The notes under the pieces were generated by a model that saw nothing but the letters and a program-made list of their open reading frames with translations, did no database searches and was not told where the DNA came from. DNA of 64,000 nucleotides, taken from NCBI RefSeq assembly GCF_008281175.1, contig NZ_CP036524.1:2976001-3040000 (forward strand), in the 5' to 3' direction. The DNA is from [Clostridium] hylemonae DSM 15053. GTDB taxonomy: Bacteria; Bacillota; Clostridia; Lachnospirales; Lachnospiraceae. The translations under genes were made by a program, and so were the position numbers. The stretch's first letter is position 1. Every line of letters begins with the position of its first letter. This document shows, in pieces, positions 40,022-49,025 of this stretch.

Positions 40022-40792
40022 TCAGTCTTTTATCTGCCGGCCTGTCACATCCATATGATAACCGTCCTTATAGATGAGCTGAGATACCGGCACGATCTCA
40101 TACCCCTTCTTCTCAAGACCGGTGATGAGGCCGTCCAGCGCGTCTGCCGTATACTTCGCGCCATTGTGGCATAGAATGACGGAGCCGCTGCCAAGCTGCT
40201 CATTGTCGAGCACAGTTGTAAGGATACTTTCCACACCATAGTCTTTCCAGTCCAGGCTGTCTACATTCCACTGGATCGTATAATAACCACATTCTCTGGC
40301 GGTCAGGATCACAGCGTCGTCATAGTCCCCGTACGGCGCCCGGAACAGATTCATATCCACTCCTGTCAGTTCCTTCACTTTCTTATGCACTGACAGAAGT
40401 TCCTGCTTTTTCTCTTCATCACTCAGCTGAGACATATTTTTATGATTCTCACTGTGGCTTCCCAGATCATGTCCTGCCTCGTAAACCGCCTTCACATCAT
40501 CCGGATACTTTTCTACCCAGCCGCCTGTCATAAAAAAGGTCACATGGACATCGTGCTTTTTTAATATGCCGAGTATCTTCTGCGTATCCTCGTTCCCCCA
40601 CGCCGCGTCAAATGTAAGAGCCACTTTTTTCTCTTTTGTCTCCACGGAATATATCGGAAGCTCCCGCCCATTTACATTACTTGATACCTTCACATACTTC
40701 GACACATACTTGAAGGAACCGGCAAGCGCAACTGCCGCCGCAAGCGCCAGTACCACATAACTTTTTACCCTTTTGACTGTCTCCTGCTTCAT
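40022..40792 (-). CDS. Polysaccharide deacetylase (PdaB-like)
   Basis: A 256-residue membrane-anchored deacetylase: an N-terminal signal anchor (about residues 11-28) and a NodB domain from about 55. Catalytic and metal residues are visible: TFDAAWG (catalytic Asp), SHSENH (His-X3-His zinc site), RAPYG, and ILCHNG near the C-terminus. The sequence ITFDAAWGNEDT is typical of PdaB of sporulation, so the protein probably removes acetyl groups from peptidoglycan of the spore or cell wall. No sporulation operon surrounds it. Confidence 0.88.
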   Translation of the reverse strand: MKQETVKRVKSYVVLALAAAVALAGSFKYVSKYVKVSSNVNGRELPIYSVETKEKKVALTFDAAWGNEDTQKILGILKKHDVHVTFFMTGGWVEKYPDDVKAVYEAGHDLGSHSENHKNMSQLSDEEKKQELLSVHKKVKELTGVDMNLFRAPYGDYDDAVILTARECGYYTIQWNVDSLDWKDYGVESILTTVLDNEQLGSGSVILCHNGAKYTADALDGLITGLEKKGYEIVPVSQLIYKDGYHMDVTGRQIKD

Positions 40793-40890
40793 AAGGCAAA
40801 ACTCCAGAATAAATACACTTATTCTATTGTATGCCCGCCATATTCGTCCTACATCATAAAACGGAAATAATTAACTTTATATTTACCGGG

Positions 40891-41568
40891 TCAGCCGATA
40901 TGGTAAGAATGCAGCGTGTGCTCCATGTAAGTGACCGTCCTTTTGACAGCGTCCTTAACAGTAAGCGTCCGCACCGTATCTTTCATCTTCGCCAGCATGC
41001 CCCTGAAGATGAGAATGTTCATCTCGATGACGGCCATGGCATCCTCCGGCGGTATATCGTACCCTTTTTCCTGTATAATGCGTTCCAACGCTATGTAATC
41101 GCGTTTATAAAAGTCTCCTTCCATGAGCATCTCTTCGTACTCTGCCGCGCTGTCAGACCTCTCCATCGGAAAAATCTCGTGATACATCTTAAATACAGCG
41201 GGCAGATTCGCCGCGCCGGCGGGACTAAAGAAAAGCACCTGGTAAATATCGGGATGGCAGAACGAATGATTGCAAAAGCATTCCCAGTTGAGCAGATACT
41301 GCTCTCTCATATCTTTGGCCTGCTTCAGATAGGAAGGCAGTTCCGTTGCATATTCATTCAGACACTTGGCGCACGCAAACAGCGTCAGTTCTTCAAGACT
41401 TGAAAAATAATGATACAGTGTAGCGCTGTTATAGCCTGCCTTCTCAGCCACCTTCCTGATGGAAAGCTCACCGATTCCATCCTGTTCGATAATTTCGATC
41501 GCCGCGCTGATAAAATATGACATAATCCGTTTTCGTTTCAATTCTCTGTTTCGCACATTTATCGTCAT
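40891..41568 (-). CDS. TetR-family regulator
   Basis: A 225-residue regulator with a basic N-terminal extension and a TetR helix-turn-helix at about 25-65 (LSIRKVAEKAGYNSATLYHYF). The C-terminal ligand domain is rich in Tyr, Cys and Phe (CNHSFCHPDIYQVLFFSP) and lacks an obvious family assignment. It is divergent from the CD0519/CD1768-type membrane protein gene across 274 bases, and is its likely regulator. Confidence 0.88.
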   Translation of the reverse strand: MTINVRNRELKRKRIMSYFISAAIEIIEQDGIGELSIRKVAEKAGYNSATLYHYFSSLEELTLFACAKCLNEYATELPSYLKQAKDMREQYLLNWECFCNHSFCHPDIYQVLFFSPAGAANLPAVFKMYHEIFPMERSDSAAEYEEMLMEGDFYKRDYIALERIIQEKGYDIPPEDAMAVIEMNILIFRGMLAKMKDTVRTLTVKDAVKRTVTYMEHTLHSYHIG

Positions 41569-41742
41569 ACGGAATCCCTGCCTTTCTATATATGTTTACT
41601 TTTACTTATCAAGCTGCTGATGTACAATCATGTATAATCATAATATCATTCTGAAATTCTGAAAGCAAGGTAATTATCAAACATATCTCCAAAAACTATA
41701 CGCAAGTTATATTTTAACTGCATATTAAAATATAATCAGTGA

Positions 41743-41779
41743 TTGACAAACTTTTGTTTATATAGTAGTATTGTAATAC
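41743..41779 (+). promoter_or_regulatory. Promoter and operator-like dyad of the CD0519/CD1768-type gene
   Basis: TTGACA (41743-41748), 17 bases, TAGTAT (41766-41771). A 12-bp dyad GTATTGTAATAC (41768-41779) overlaps the -10 and the expected start, where the divergent TetR could bind. The rest of the 41569-41842 gap is AT-rich and shows nothing more that I can support. Confidence 0.6.
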
Positions 41780-41842
41780 AAAAAAATAGTTCTGCTCAAA
41801 AAATTATGCAAAAAAACAAGGCAGAAGAAAGAGAGGTTATTT

Positions 41843-43018
41843 TTGGGGACAGAAAACAAACATTATAAGAAAGCCATAAGCGTAGAGGCTTTCATTTTTT
41901 TGGGGATTTTTTTACTGATTTTCGGATTCATGGCATCCAGGATGGGCGGGGTGAACATGATGAACACGCTGATGAACACCGCCTACAAACTGCTGCTGGA
42001 CACTGTATTTTACATAATGGCTATCGCCGTACTGGCCGGAGCGATCTCGGGACTCTTCTCCGAGTTCGGAGTCATCTCCATGATCAACAAGGCATTATCT
42101 CCGCTCATGAAGCCTTTGTACAATCTTCCCGGAGCCGCCGCACTTGGCGTCATCACAACTTATTTATCTGATAACCCGGCAATATTGGGGCTTGCCGAGG
42201 ACAGAAACTTCAGAAAATACTTCCGTAAGTTCCAGCTGCCCGCCCTTACGAATCTGGGAACATCTTTCGGAATGGGTATGATCGTATCTACGTTTATGAT
42301 CGGGCTGAACGTAAAAGGCGGACACGCCGGTCTGGCAGTGATCGTCGGCAACGTGGGCGCAGTGATCGGAAGCATCATAAGTGTCAGGATCATGATGCAG
42401 TTTACGAAAAAGACATACGGCACGGCGGAATATTGTATTCCTCTGGAAAAAGGTGAAAACGCGGAACAGCTGTTTAAATTCCGGGAGGTACGGGAAGGCA
42501 GCGCCGGCGGCAGGGCGATCGAAGCACTGCTTACCGGAGGCAAGGGCGGCGTGGACGTCGGTCTCGCTATCATTCCCGGCGTACTCGCTATCTGTACTCT
42601 CGTTATGATGCTCACTAACGGTCCTTCCGAATCCGGTGTCTATACAGGGGCTGCCTATGAGGGCGTCGCTCTTCTGCCGTGGATCGGCGAGAAGATCCAG
42701 TTCATCCTGACACCGCTGTTCGGCTTTACAGACCCTTCGGCCATCTCTGTTCCCATCACTGCGCTCGGAGCTGCCGGGGCCGCTATCGGCCTTGTGCCCA
42801 ACATGGTGGAGACCGGGGCTGCTGCGGCCAACGATATCGCCGTCTTCACCGCAATGTGCATGTGCTGGAGCGGTTATCTGAGCACCCACGTGGCCATGAT
42901 GTCTTCACTCGGCGCAAACAAACTTACCGGCAAAGCGATCCTCAGCCACACGATCGGAGGAATCTGCGCAGGCGTTGCGGCCAACTGGCTCTTTAAGCTT
43001 GCTGTGTTGATCCTATAA
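41843..43018 (+). CDS. CD0519/CD1768-type membrane protein with nucleoside-recognition (Gate) domains
   Basis: A 391-residue membrane protein with about nine helices. Two Gate-type segments are visible: AGAISGLFSEFGVISMINKA with PGAAALGVITTYLSDNPAI, and later FGFTDPSAISVPITALGAAG. These occur in nucleoside transporters, SpmA/SpmB and related proteins; the whole matches what is called the CD0519/CD1768 family in Clostridia. No ATG fits: translation seems to start at TTG (41843), with GAGAGG upstream. Substrate unknown. The TetR gene opposite is the likely regulator. Confidence 0.8.
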   Translation: MGTENKHYKKAISVEAFIFLGIFLLIFGFMASRMGGVNMMNTLMNTAYKLLLDTVFYIMAIAVLAGAISGLFSEFGVISMINKALSPLMKPLYNLPGAAALGVITTYLSDNPAILGLAEDRNFRKYFRKFQLPALTNLGTSFGMGMIVSTFMIGLNVKGGHAGLAVIVGNVGAVIGSIISVRIMMQFTKKTYGTAEYCIPLEKGENAEQLFKFREVREGSAGGRAIEALLTGGKGGVDVGLAIIPGVLAICTLVMMLTNGPSESGVYTGAAYEGVALLPWIGEKIQFILTPLFGFTDPSAISVPITALGAAGAAIGLVPNMVETGAAAANDIAVFTAMCMCWSGYLSTHVAMMSSLGANKLTGKAILSHTIGGICAGVAANWLFKLAVLIL

Positions 43019-43025
43019 GCCTGAT

Positions 43026-43079
43026 ATAATGAAGAACCGCCAGAACCGGCATCTGCCGGAACTGGCGGTTCTTCATTAT
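43026..43079. terminator. Long nested hairpin between convergent genes
   Basis: A perfect 18-bp inverted repeat (43026-43043 and 43062-43079, core GAAGAACCGCCAG) encloses a second perfect stem CCGGCA/TGCCGG. It serves as a bidirectional terminator for the convergent membrane protein and Hsp20 genes, although the T run after it is short. Confidence 0.7.
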
Positions 43080-43131
43080 GGACTTTTTACAGCCCCTTTT
43101 TACATAATTGTCGGATGAGACCGAAAAACCG

Positions 43132-43551
43132 TTATCCTTCTATCGCAATATATTTGTCTTCTTCAACCTTCGGCTGACTCTCCTCCTTCGGTACAAGAAG
43201 TGTCAGCGTCCCGTCCTCAAATTTTGCTTTGATGTCTTCTTCGCGGACTGCCTCCCCGACATAAAAGCTTCTGCTGCATGATCCGCTCATGCGTTCCCTG
43301 CGGATATATCTGCCTTTCTCGTCCTTCTCATCATTGCTTCTGTCTGTGGCAGCGCTTATGGTAAGATAACCATTCTTCAGCGAGGCCTTTACATCTTCCT
43401 TTTTGAATCCGGGAAGATCCATCGTCAGCTCATATTTTCCGTCAGCCTCTTTTACATCTGTCCGCATCATGCTGTCAGAAGCGATCCTCTTCATCGGAAA
43501 ATCCCAGAAATCATCAAAAACTCTTTCTCCAAAAATTCTCGGCATCAACAT
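43132..43551 (-). CDS. Small heat shock protein (Hsp20)
   Basis: A 139-residue alpha-crystallin-type chaperone that holds unfolding proteins. The domain spans about 28-130, with ELTMDLPGFKKEDVKASLKN, the SFYVGEAVREEDIKAKFEDG segment and the conserved DGTLTLLVPK near the end (in place of GVL). GGAGAG upstream fits the start. The gene stands alone. The 43552-43675 stretch upstream is AT-rich; I see no CIRCE element in it. Confidence 0.93.
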   Translation of the reverse strand: MLMPRIFGERVFDDFWDFPMKRIASDSMMRTDVKEADGKYELTMDLPGFKKEDVKASLKNGYLTISAATDRSNDEKDEKGRYIRRERMSGSCSRSFYVGEAVREEDIKAKFEDGTLTLLVPKEESQPKVEEDKYIAIEG

Positions 43552-43675
43552 AGGTCATCTCTCCTTTTTATGATAATTGTTTTATTTGTTCTATATGTAA
43601 TATAACACTTGATTTTTAATATGTCAACGTTTTTCTGCAATTTATGAAGAAATTTTTATACACGAGCTAACTTTA

Positions 43676-43736
43676 TTGACACGATGTAAGATAAGATATA
43701 TAATCTATATGACTAAATTATATTATTTGGTCATAT
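43676..43736 (+). promoter_or_regulatory. Consensus promoter with 30-bp TetR-type operator
   Basis: TTGACA (43676-43681), 17 bases, TATAAT (43699-43704): an exact consensus promoter. A 30-bp dyad (43707-43736) with arms ATATGAC/GTCATAT, matching at 26 of 30 positions, begins two bases after the -10 and covers the start site. The downstream TetR gene is the obvious binder, so autorepression is expected. Confidence 0.8.
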
Positions 43737-43753
43737 AACAAGGAGAGATGATA

Positions 43754-44371
43754 ATGCCAAAGTTCAGCGAAACTGAAAAAGAAATAATAAAGAAAAAAAT
43801 GCTGCAGGAGGGTGAAAGATTATTTACATCATTCGGTATAAAGAAAGTGTCTATCGATGAAATCGTAAATGCTAGTGGAATAGCTAAAGGTTCTTTCTAC
43901 TCATTCTATCCGAACAAAGAATCCCTTTACATGGATATCGCTGGAAATCTTCAAAAAAAGATGTGGTCGGAACTGGAAGGGTTTTTAAATAAAAATAGGT
44001 CTCTGCCTCCCAGAATACTCTGCAAGAAGTGTTTTCTTTGTATGTTTAACGGATTACAAAAATATCCCATGCTGAAACGAGCTGACAGTGAAACAGCAGA
44101 ATATCTATTTCGCAAGTTACCACGCGAAGTAATGGAAGCTCATTCAAAAGATGATCGTCTTGAAATAATTAAATTGCAGGAATATGGTATCCACTTTAAC
44201 TGCAGTATTGAGATTGCGGCAAAAATATTACAGACATTGGCAATTAGTTTTCTAAATCTGCAAAATGATGATACTGATGATCAACAGGTTATTATGGAGG
44301 TTATCCTGGATGGTGTATTAAAAGAAATTGTCTGTGAAGAACACGATGCCAGTCAAACGGAGGTACTTTAA
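43754..44371 (+). CDS. TetR/AcrR-family regulator
   Basis: A 205-residue regulator with a TetR helix-turn-helix near residues 25-65 (SIDEIVNASGIAKGSFYSFY) and a helical ligand domain. The ATG at 43754 has GGAG eight bases upstream; the ATG two codons earlier lies too close. It overlaps the protease gene by one base (TAATG), so the two form an operon under the consensus promoter and operator described separately. Codon use is AT-rich compared with the flanking genes, suggesting transfer from a lower-GC host. Confidence 0.9.
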   Translation: MPKFSETEKEIIKKKMLQEGERLFTSFGIKKVSIDEIVNASGIAKGSFYSFYPNKESLYMDIAGNLQKKMWSELEGFLNKNRSLPPRILCKKCFLCMFNGLQKYPMLKRADSETAEYLFRKLPREVMEAHSKDDRLEIIKLQEYGIHFNCSIEIAAKILQTLAISFLNLQNDDTDDQQVIMEVILDGVLKEIVCEEHDASQTEVL

Positions 44372-45111
44372 TGAAAAATAACGAACCTGAGACTATATCA
44401 TTACCAAAGTCATTTTGTATATTTATGATCGCAGGAATACAATTTTATGTTGTTATTAAAATTATTGTCCCCTGGTTATCCCGTTGTTTAAATACAACAG
44501 AATATATAGTATGGATGTTTGCAGGAACATTTTTACTTTTTATCCCGATATTTTCTACCGCATTTCTATTATTGAAAAAGGATGGATATGCGATGGATCA
44601 TAAGACAATTAAAAGAGCACTTAATTTACATAAATTAAGCAAAAAAGACTGTCTATGGATTATAACAGGTTTAATAATTGCAGGATTATTATGTTGTATC
44701 ATTATTCTTTTATTTATGGGTTTCTCGAACTCTTTTACAGTAGAAAGTCTATATAGTATTTCTCCCATTGCTGTGTCACCTTTGCATGGAAATGAATTAT
44801 GGTATGCAGTTTTTCTTCCTGTGTTCTTTTTCTTCAATTATGCAGGGGAAGAAATACTATGGCGGGGATACATTTTACCACGACAGTTAAATTCTAATTA
44901 TGGAAAGTATGCCATACTCATAAATGCTTTGTTTCATTGCGTTTACCATTTTGTTTTTGGAATAAAGCCATTGATTATAATGTTTCCCATGCTCATACTT
45001 ATGCCCCTTATCGTTTCAAAGACTAAGAATACTTGGACATCAATTATTATACATACTTTAATAGGAGCACCGACCCAGGTCATGATTATTTTAGGGGTGC
45101 TTGGAAATTAA
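44371..45111 (+). CDS. CPBP-family intramembrane metalloprotease (CAAX-like)
   Basis: A 246-residue membrane protein with about eight helices. The CPBP (Abi) motif is clear: EEILWRGYILPRQL (EEXXXR) near residue 168, and FHCVYHFVFG and the later Asn/His-containing helix hold the second and third metal-site residues. Bacterial members serve in bacteriocin immunity, peptide processing or membrane stress. The gene is strongly AT-rich (many ATA, TTA and AAT codons) and is translationally coupled to the TetR upstream. Confidence 0.88.
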   Translation: MKNNEPETISLPKSFCIFMIAGIQFYVVIKIIVPWLSRCLNTTEYIVWMFAGTFLLFIPIFSTAFLLLKKDGYAMDHKTIKRALNLHKLSKKDCLWIITGLIIAGLLCCIIILLFMGFSNSFTVESLYSISPIAVSPLHGNELWYAVFLPVFFFFNYAGEEILWRGYILPRQLNSNYGKYAILINALFHCVYHFVFGIKPLIIMFPMLILMPLIVSKTKNTWTSIIIHTLIGAPTQVMIILGVLGN

Positions 45112-45216
45112 ATATCAGCATTTTATCATAAAAAGACAGGTACCGCATCCGGATATTGACGCTCTCCGGTCATCGGCACCTGCCTTATCGGCGGCAGAGT
45201 CTTTCTCTGCCTCCTA

Positions 45217-46146
45217 TTATTTGGAATTGATATTTAAAATAAACAACGTGGACAGCACAAGCACAAAACCTGCTACATCTATCATGCGGAAGGTCGTTCC
45301 GAGGAAGACCGCGGCCAGCACCGTCGCCGCCACAGGCTCCACGCTGGAGAGCAGCCCTGCGTATACAGAACCGACACTTTTCAGCGAAGACAGGTAAAAG
45401 CAGAACGGGAATATCGTTCCCAATATGACAATAGACAAAAATGCTGCCACTACCGCCCCGTCAATATGTACGTAAAGCCTCCATGGCCTCGTCACTGCCG
45501 TCAGCACAAGTCCGCCGATGATCATGGCCCAGGCACATACCATTTCTGCCGGGTATTTCTTCAGCAGCGGTCCGGGAAGCACACCGTAGAAACAAGTAGT
45601 CAGCGCCACCAGCAGCCCGAGCAGAATACCTTTCGGCGACACGGACAGGGCATGGATATTCCCGTGGGTCACCACAAGAAAAATACCTGCCAGAGAGCAC
45701 AGTACAGCCGTGATCTCTTTTGCTTTCGGCATCACCTTATAGATCACCGCAAAATATATGATGAGCATAGCCGGATTCAAATACTGGAATATAGTGGCCG
45801 TCCCCGCATTTGTCTCCTGCACCGCCGCAAAAAATGTATACTGCATCCCCATCATACCAAGTATGGAAAAGACGATCTGGCGGACGCCGTCGCTTCTCTC
45901 CTTCCATACCACGGGACTCTGCTTCTTAAAAAGTACGGCATACAGAAACAGAAGGACCCCTGCCATGACAAGGCGGTACGGCACGAGCCATTCCGACGTC
46001 ACTCCCTTGTCTTCAAACAGAAACTGCGCTATAGGGCTTGAAGCGCCCCAAAGAAGTCCTGCCATAAAGGCTGCAAAAAATCCTTTTTTCCTCTGTACAT
46101 CCTGCTCTTTTTTATCGTCTGCTGTTGTTATAACTTCCCCACTCAT
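45217..46146 (-). CDS. DMT-superfamily exporter (EamA)
   Basis: A 309-residue transporter with ten predicted helices in two EamA repeats, the first starting FFAAFMAGLLWGASSPIAQF and the second after about residue 165 (GILLGLLVALTTCFYGVLPG). Such proteins export amino acids, nucleotides or drugs. It starts 23 bases after the proline iminopeptidase-like gene, so the pair is one operon: the peptidase may release what this carrier exports. Downstream, a GGCAGAG/CTCTGCC hairpin (45193-45211) lies close to its end but has no T run. Confidence 0.88.
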   Translation of the reverse strand: MSGEVITTADDKKEQDVQRKKGFFAAFMAGLLWGASSPIAQFLFEDKGVTSEWLVPYRLVMAGVLLFLYAVLFKKQSPVVWKERSDGVRQIVFSILGMMGMQYTFFAAVQETNAGTATIFQYLNPAMLIIYFAVIYKVMPKAKEITAVLCSLAGIFLVVTHGNIHALSVSPKGILLGLLVALTTCFYGVLPGPLLKKYPAEMVCAWAMIIGGLVLTAVTRPWRLYVHIDGAVVAAFLSIVILGTIFPFCFYLSSLKSVGSVYAGLLSSVEPVAATVLAAVFLGTTFRMIDVAGFVLVLSTLFILNINSK

Positions 46147-46169
46147 CTTCTTTCATTCCCAATTATTTA

Positions 46170-47054
46170 TTAGTCGTTGGCATTGAGCCATTCCTTCATC
46201 AATTCTACATATCTGTCATTGTCCTCAACAAAGCACATATGGCGGCAGAACTGGAACAGCTCCCATCTGGAATTCGGGATCCTGTCATACATATACTTCG
46301 CAATGTACGGCGTACACAGATCATTTCCTCCATTGATGACAAGCGCCGGCTCTTTGATATCTTTCAGCTGCTCTGTCACATCGTAATCCTTAAGCGTCCC
46401 CATCGGTGTAAATTCATTTGGTCCCCAGCCAATCACATAGGCTTCTCCGCCTTTCTGTACGGGACGTCTCAGACATTCCGGAGAATCGTCCGTCACGGCG
46501 CCTGCTGCATGGCGCAGCATGTATTCATTTTCAGCCGCGGCATAGACCGGGTCGCTGTAGTCTCCGGATGAAGTCGCTTTCTCGATCGCATCCTGCATCT
46601 CCTGCGGAAGCTCCTTGATCATGCGGTGCTGCTCTACTCCCCACATCCAGGATGCCGGAAGTGTACTTGACAGTATGAGACTTTTAAGTCCGGACGGTTT
46701 GTGGTTGCACACGTAATCAAGCAGAAGCATGCCTCCCCATGACTGGCCGAGCAAATGTATCTCATCAAGTCCCAGGTGTTCTCTGAGCGCGGCAAGTTCT
46801 TCGATCCACGTCTCGGCCGTCCACAGATCCGGGCGGTTTTCGACGTAGGACTCGCCGCATCCAATCTGGTCATACATCACAAGCTCTCGTCCGTCTTCCT
46901 CTGCCAGCCGGTCCAGCACCTCAAAATAGTTATGCGTAGAACCCGGTCCTCCATGAAGCAGAACCAATGGTTTCTTACTGCCAGTCTTCTTTCCTGTGAT
47001 CCGGTAATACGTCTTGTACTCCTTAAATGGCATATAGCCTTCTCTGATTTCCAT
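46170..47054 (-). CDS. Proline iminopeptidase-like alpha/beta hydrolase
   Basis: A 294-residue alpha/beta hydrolase of the S33 peptidase group. HGGPG (oxyanion region), GQSWGG (nucleophile Ser), the Asp in INGGNDLCTP and the final His in FCRHMCF make up the expected catalytic set. The family removes N-terminal proline or other residues from peptides in the cytoplasm. The ATG at 47054 is chosen, with AGGAGG 11 bases upstream; a longer frame starts at 47108. It is co-transcribed with the DMT exporter that follows. Confidence 0.88.
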   Translation of the reverse strand: MEIREGYMPFKEYKTYYRITGKKTGSKKPLVLLHGGPGSTHNYFEVLDRLAEEDGRELVMYDQIGCGESYVENRPDLWTAETWIEELAALREHLGLDEIHLLGQSWGGMLLLDYVCNHKPSGLKSLILSSTLPASWMWGVEQHRMIKELPQEMQDAIEKATSSGDYSDPVYAAAENEYMLRHAAGAVTDDSPECLRRPVQKGGEAYVIGWGPNEFTPMGTLKDYDVTEQLKDIKEPALVINGGNDLCTPYIAKYMYDRIPNSRWELFQFCRHMCFVEDNDRYVELMKEWLNAND

Positions 47055-47165
47055 CTCTAGAAAAACCTCCTTGCCGCTTACTGCGGATAATATTGTCATC
47101 CCGCACACCCCTATGCGGATAACTGCATAATAATTATATCGAACTCCCGGGCCAATGTACAGAGG

Positions 47166-48980
47166 TTATTGTACAAACCAGGAATTCTTTCCCCGGTCCT
47201 TGGCCTTATACATGGCTTCGTCCGCACGTTTCAGACAGTCTTTAAACGTACTTCCCTCCCCGCATCTTACGATTCCCACGCTGCACGTAAAATGCAGGTC
47301 CGGCGCCTCATCAAGCGTGATCGCGGCCACCTTATGAACGACATCGGCCGCCCGTCCGTCGATGACATCCCGGGTCATTCTTCCGGGCACAAACGCGAAA
47401 AACTCGTCTCCCCCGTACCGTCCAATTATATCCTTTGCTCTGAAACATGTCTTCAGAACTTCCCCGACCTTACGTATACTTTCATCCCCGGCCAGATGTC
47501 CGTATTTGTCATTGATATCTTTAAAGTTATCCAGGTCGATCAAAAACAGGCAGCCGCCCTGACTCTGCTGTATATACTCCTGCACCTGTTCCTTGAACGC
47601 CCCTCTGTTGAGCAGTCCGGACAGGTTATCCCGCTCTGCCTTGCGCACAAGCGCCATCTCTTTTTTCTTTTCACCAGAGATATCCGTGACTTTGATGACA
47701 AGACGCCTCTCTCTTTTTGCTCCGATCGTTATAATATCCAGTCTGCACCATATATACGTCCCGTCTTTTGTCTTAAGCCTTACTTCATACTGGGCGGTTT
47801 CCCCTTCCTTTGGATGCCCCGCCAGTATCTTATCCAGCACCTGATGATCACCGGAATAAACAAGACCTGAATCAAAGATATATTTTTTAAATTCCGTGAT
47901 CACCGTCTGTTCTACCGCCAGCAGCCTCGAAATATTGGACGTACATTTGAGCGTGTCCCGCCTGCGGTCATACTCGCACAGTATCGTGTCGCTGAAATTG
48001 GCCAGAAGCGCCGTCCGCTTGCGCTCAAACCGGTGCTCCTTATTACTGTGGTAGACAATGCCGGCAACGAGAAGAAGGATCACCGCCGCCAGCCCGATAA
48101 GCAGCGCCGTCATCTTTTTTCCGTTGTCTTCAAGCGTCACTACATACTCGTTCATATCTGCCGAGTAAAACACATTCAGGATGATCCAGCCATTGTATGG
48201 AAGAAAGCTGTAAGATACATATACCGGCTCTTTCCCTTTCATGAATATCATGACTTTCTGCTTCTTCTCTTTAATATTTTCTTTCAGTTCTCTGACCTGA
48301 TCCGGACTGCCGCCTATGTTCTCCAGGCTGTCATACATATTGACATATGGCCCCCGCTCTTCTGACAGATTTTCCGTAAACGCATTTGTGCCGTCCTCGT
48401 ACATGAGAAAGCTTTCCGTATCTGTCCGCATGAATCCGGTCTGGCTGGAATACAGCAGCGTATCGCTGCTGATCAGCCCTCTGATAAAGCCTTCCGCCTT
48501 CCCGTCCACAAATATCGGCTCCGCAATTCCGTAGTAAAGTGCAGTTCCATTCTCGTTTTCAGAAGGAAAGATATCTGAGACAACAGATTCCCCTTTTTTC
48601 AGCTGCTCTATCATTTTCAGGTCATTCTCAGACATGACCGATGTGTCTATGCTGTCGAACCGGTAATACCGCACTCCCTCTGCCTGAATATCCTCATTTT
48701 TGCTCACCGCGTTAAAATAATCTTTCAGGTCCTGCGTCCCCCCACCTGACTCTTCCCGCTGCTGTACCATCTCAGCTATTGTTTTTAATGTAGTCCTCAC
48801 ATTCTCTACCCGTGCAGTGACTTCCACATTCTGGCTGTCAGAGTACGCTTTTATGTTCTGCGCCGCCAGTTTGTCAAACGCCTGGTTCGTCCATGACTGA
48901 TATCTCTGGAAGATGACCGTTACGCCCGCGCAGCAAAGCACGGCACAGATTATACTGACTACGATGTTCCTTTTTTTCAT
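47166..48980 (-). CDS. Membrane diguanylate cyclase with extracellular sensor and PAS domain
   Basis: A 604-residue signalling protein. A first helix (about 7-27) is followed by an extracellular Cache-like domain (about 30-285), a second helix (about 288-310), a PAS domain (about 325-435) and a GGDEF domain (about 440-604). The active-site motif is RYGGDEFF, and DIDNFKDINDKYGH-type text (LIDLDNFKDINDKYGHLAGD) shows the metal site, so it should make cyclic-di-GMP in response to an outside signal. No I-site RXXD is clear before the GGDEF motif. No EAL domain is attached. Confidence 0.9.
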   Translation of the reverse strand: MKKRNIVVSIICAVLCCAGVTVIFQRYQSWTNQAFDKLAAQNIKAYSDSQNVEVTARVENVRTTLKTIAEMVQQREESGGGTQDLKDYFNAVSKNEDIQAEGVRYYRFDSIDTSVMSENDLKMIEQLKKGESVVSDIFPSENENGTALYYGIAEPIFVDGKAEGFIRGLISSDTLLYSSQTGFMRTDTESFLMYEDGTNAFTENLSEERGPYVNMYDSLENIGGSPDQVRELKENIKEKKQKVMIFMKGKEPVYVSYSFLPYNGWIILNVFYSADMNEYVVTLEDNGKKMTALLIGLAAVILLLVAGIVYHSNKEHRFERKRTALLANFSDTILCEYDRRRDTLKCTSNISRLLAVEQTVITEFKKYIFDSGLVYSGDHQVLDKILAGHPKEGETAQYEVRLKTKDGTYIWCRLDIITIGAKRERRLVIKVTDISGEKKKEMALVRKAERDNLSGLLNRGAFKEQVQEYIQQSQGGCLFLIDLDNFKDINDKYGHLAGDESIRKVGEVLKTCFRAKDIIGRYGGDEFFAFVPGRMTRDVIDGRAADVVHKVAAITLDEAPDLHFTCSVGIVRCGEGSTFKDCLKRADEAMYKAKDRGKNSWFVQ

Positions 48981-49025
48981 GAAAACACTTCCCCGGGTTC
49001 CCGTACAGGCGAACCATTTTTTTCA

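Noticed and set aside
45112-45216. Terminator hairpins after the CPBP gene
   Set aside because: Several partial stems can be drawn (for example GGCAGAG/CTCTGCC at 45193-45211), but none has a T run, so no terminator is claimed.
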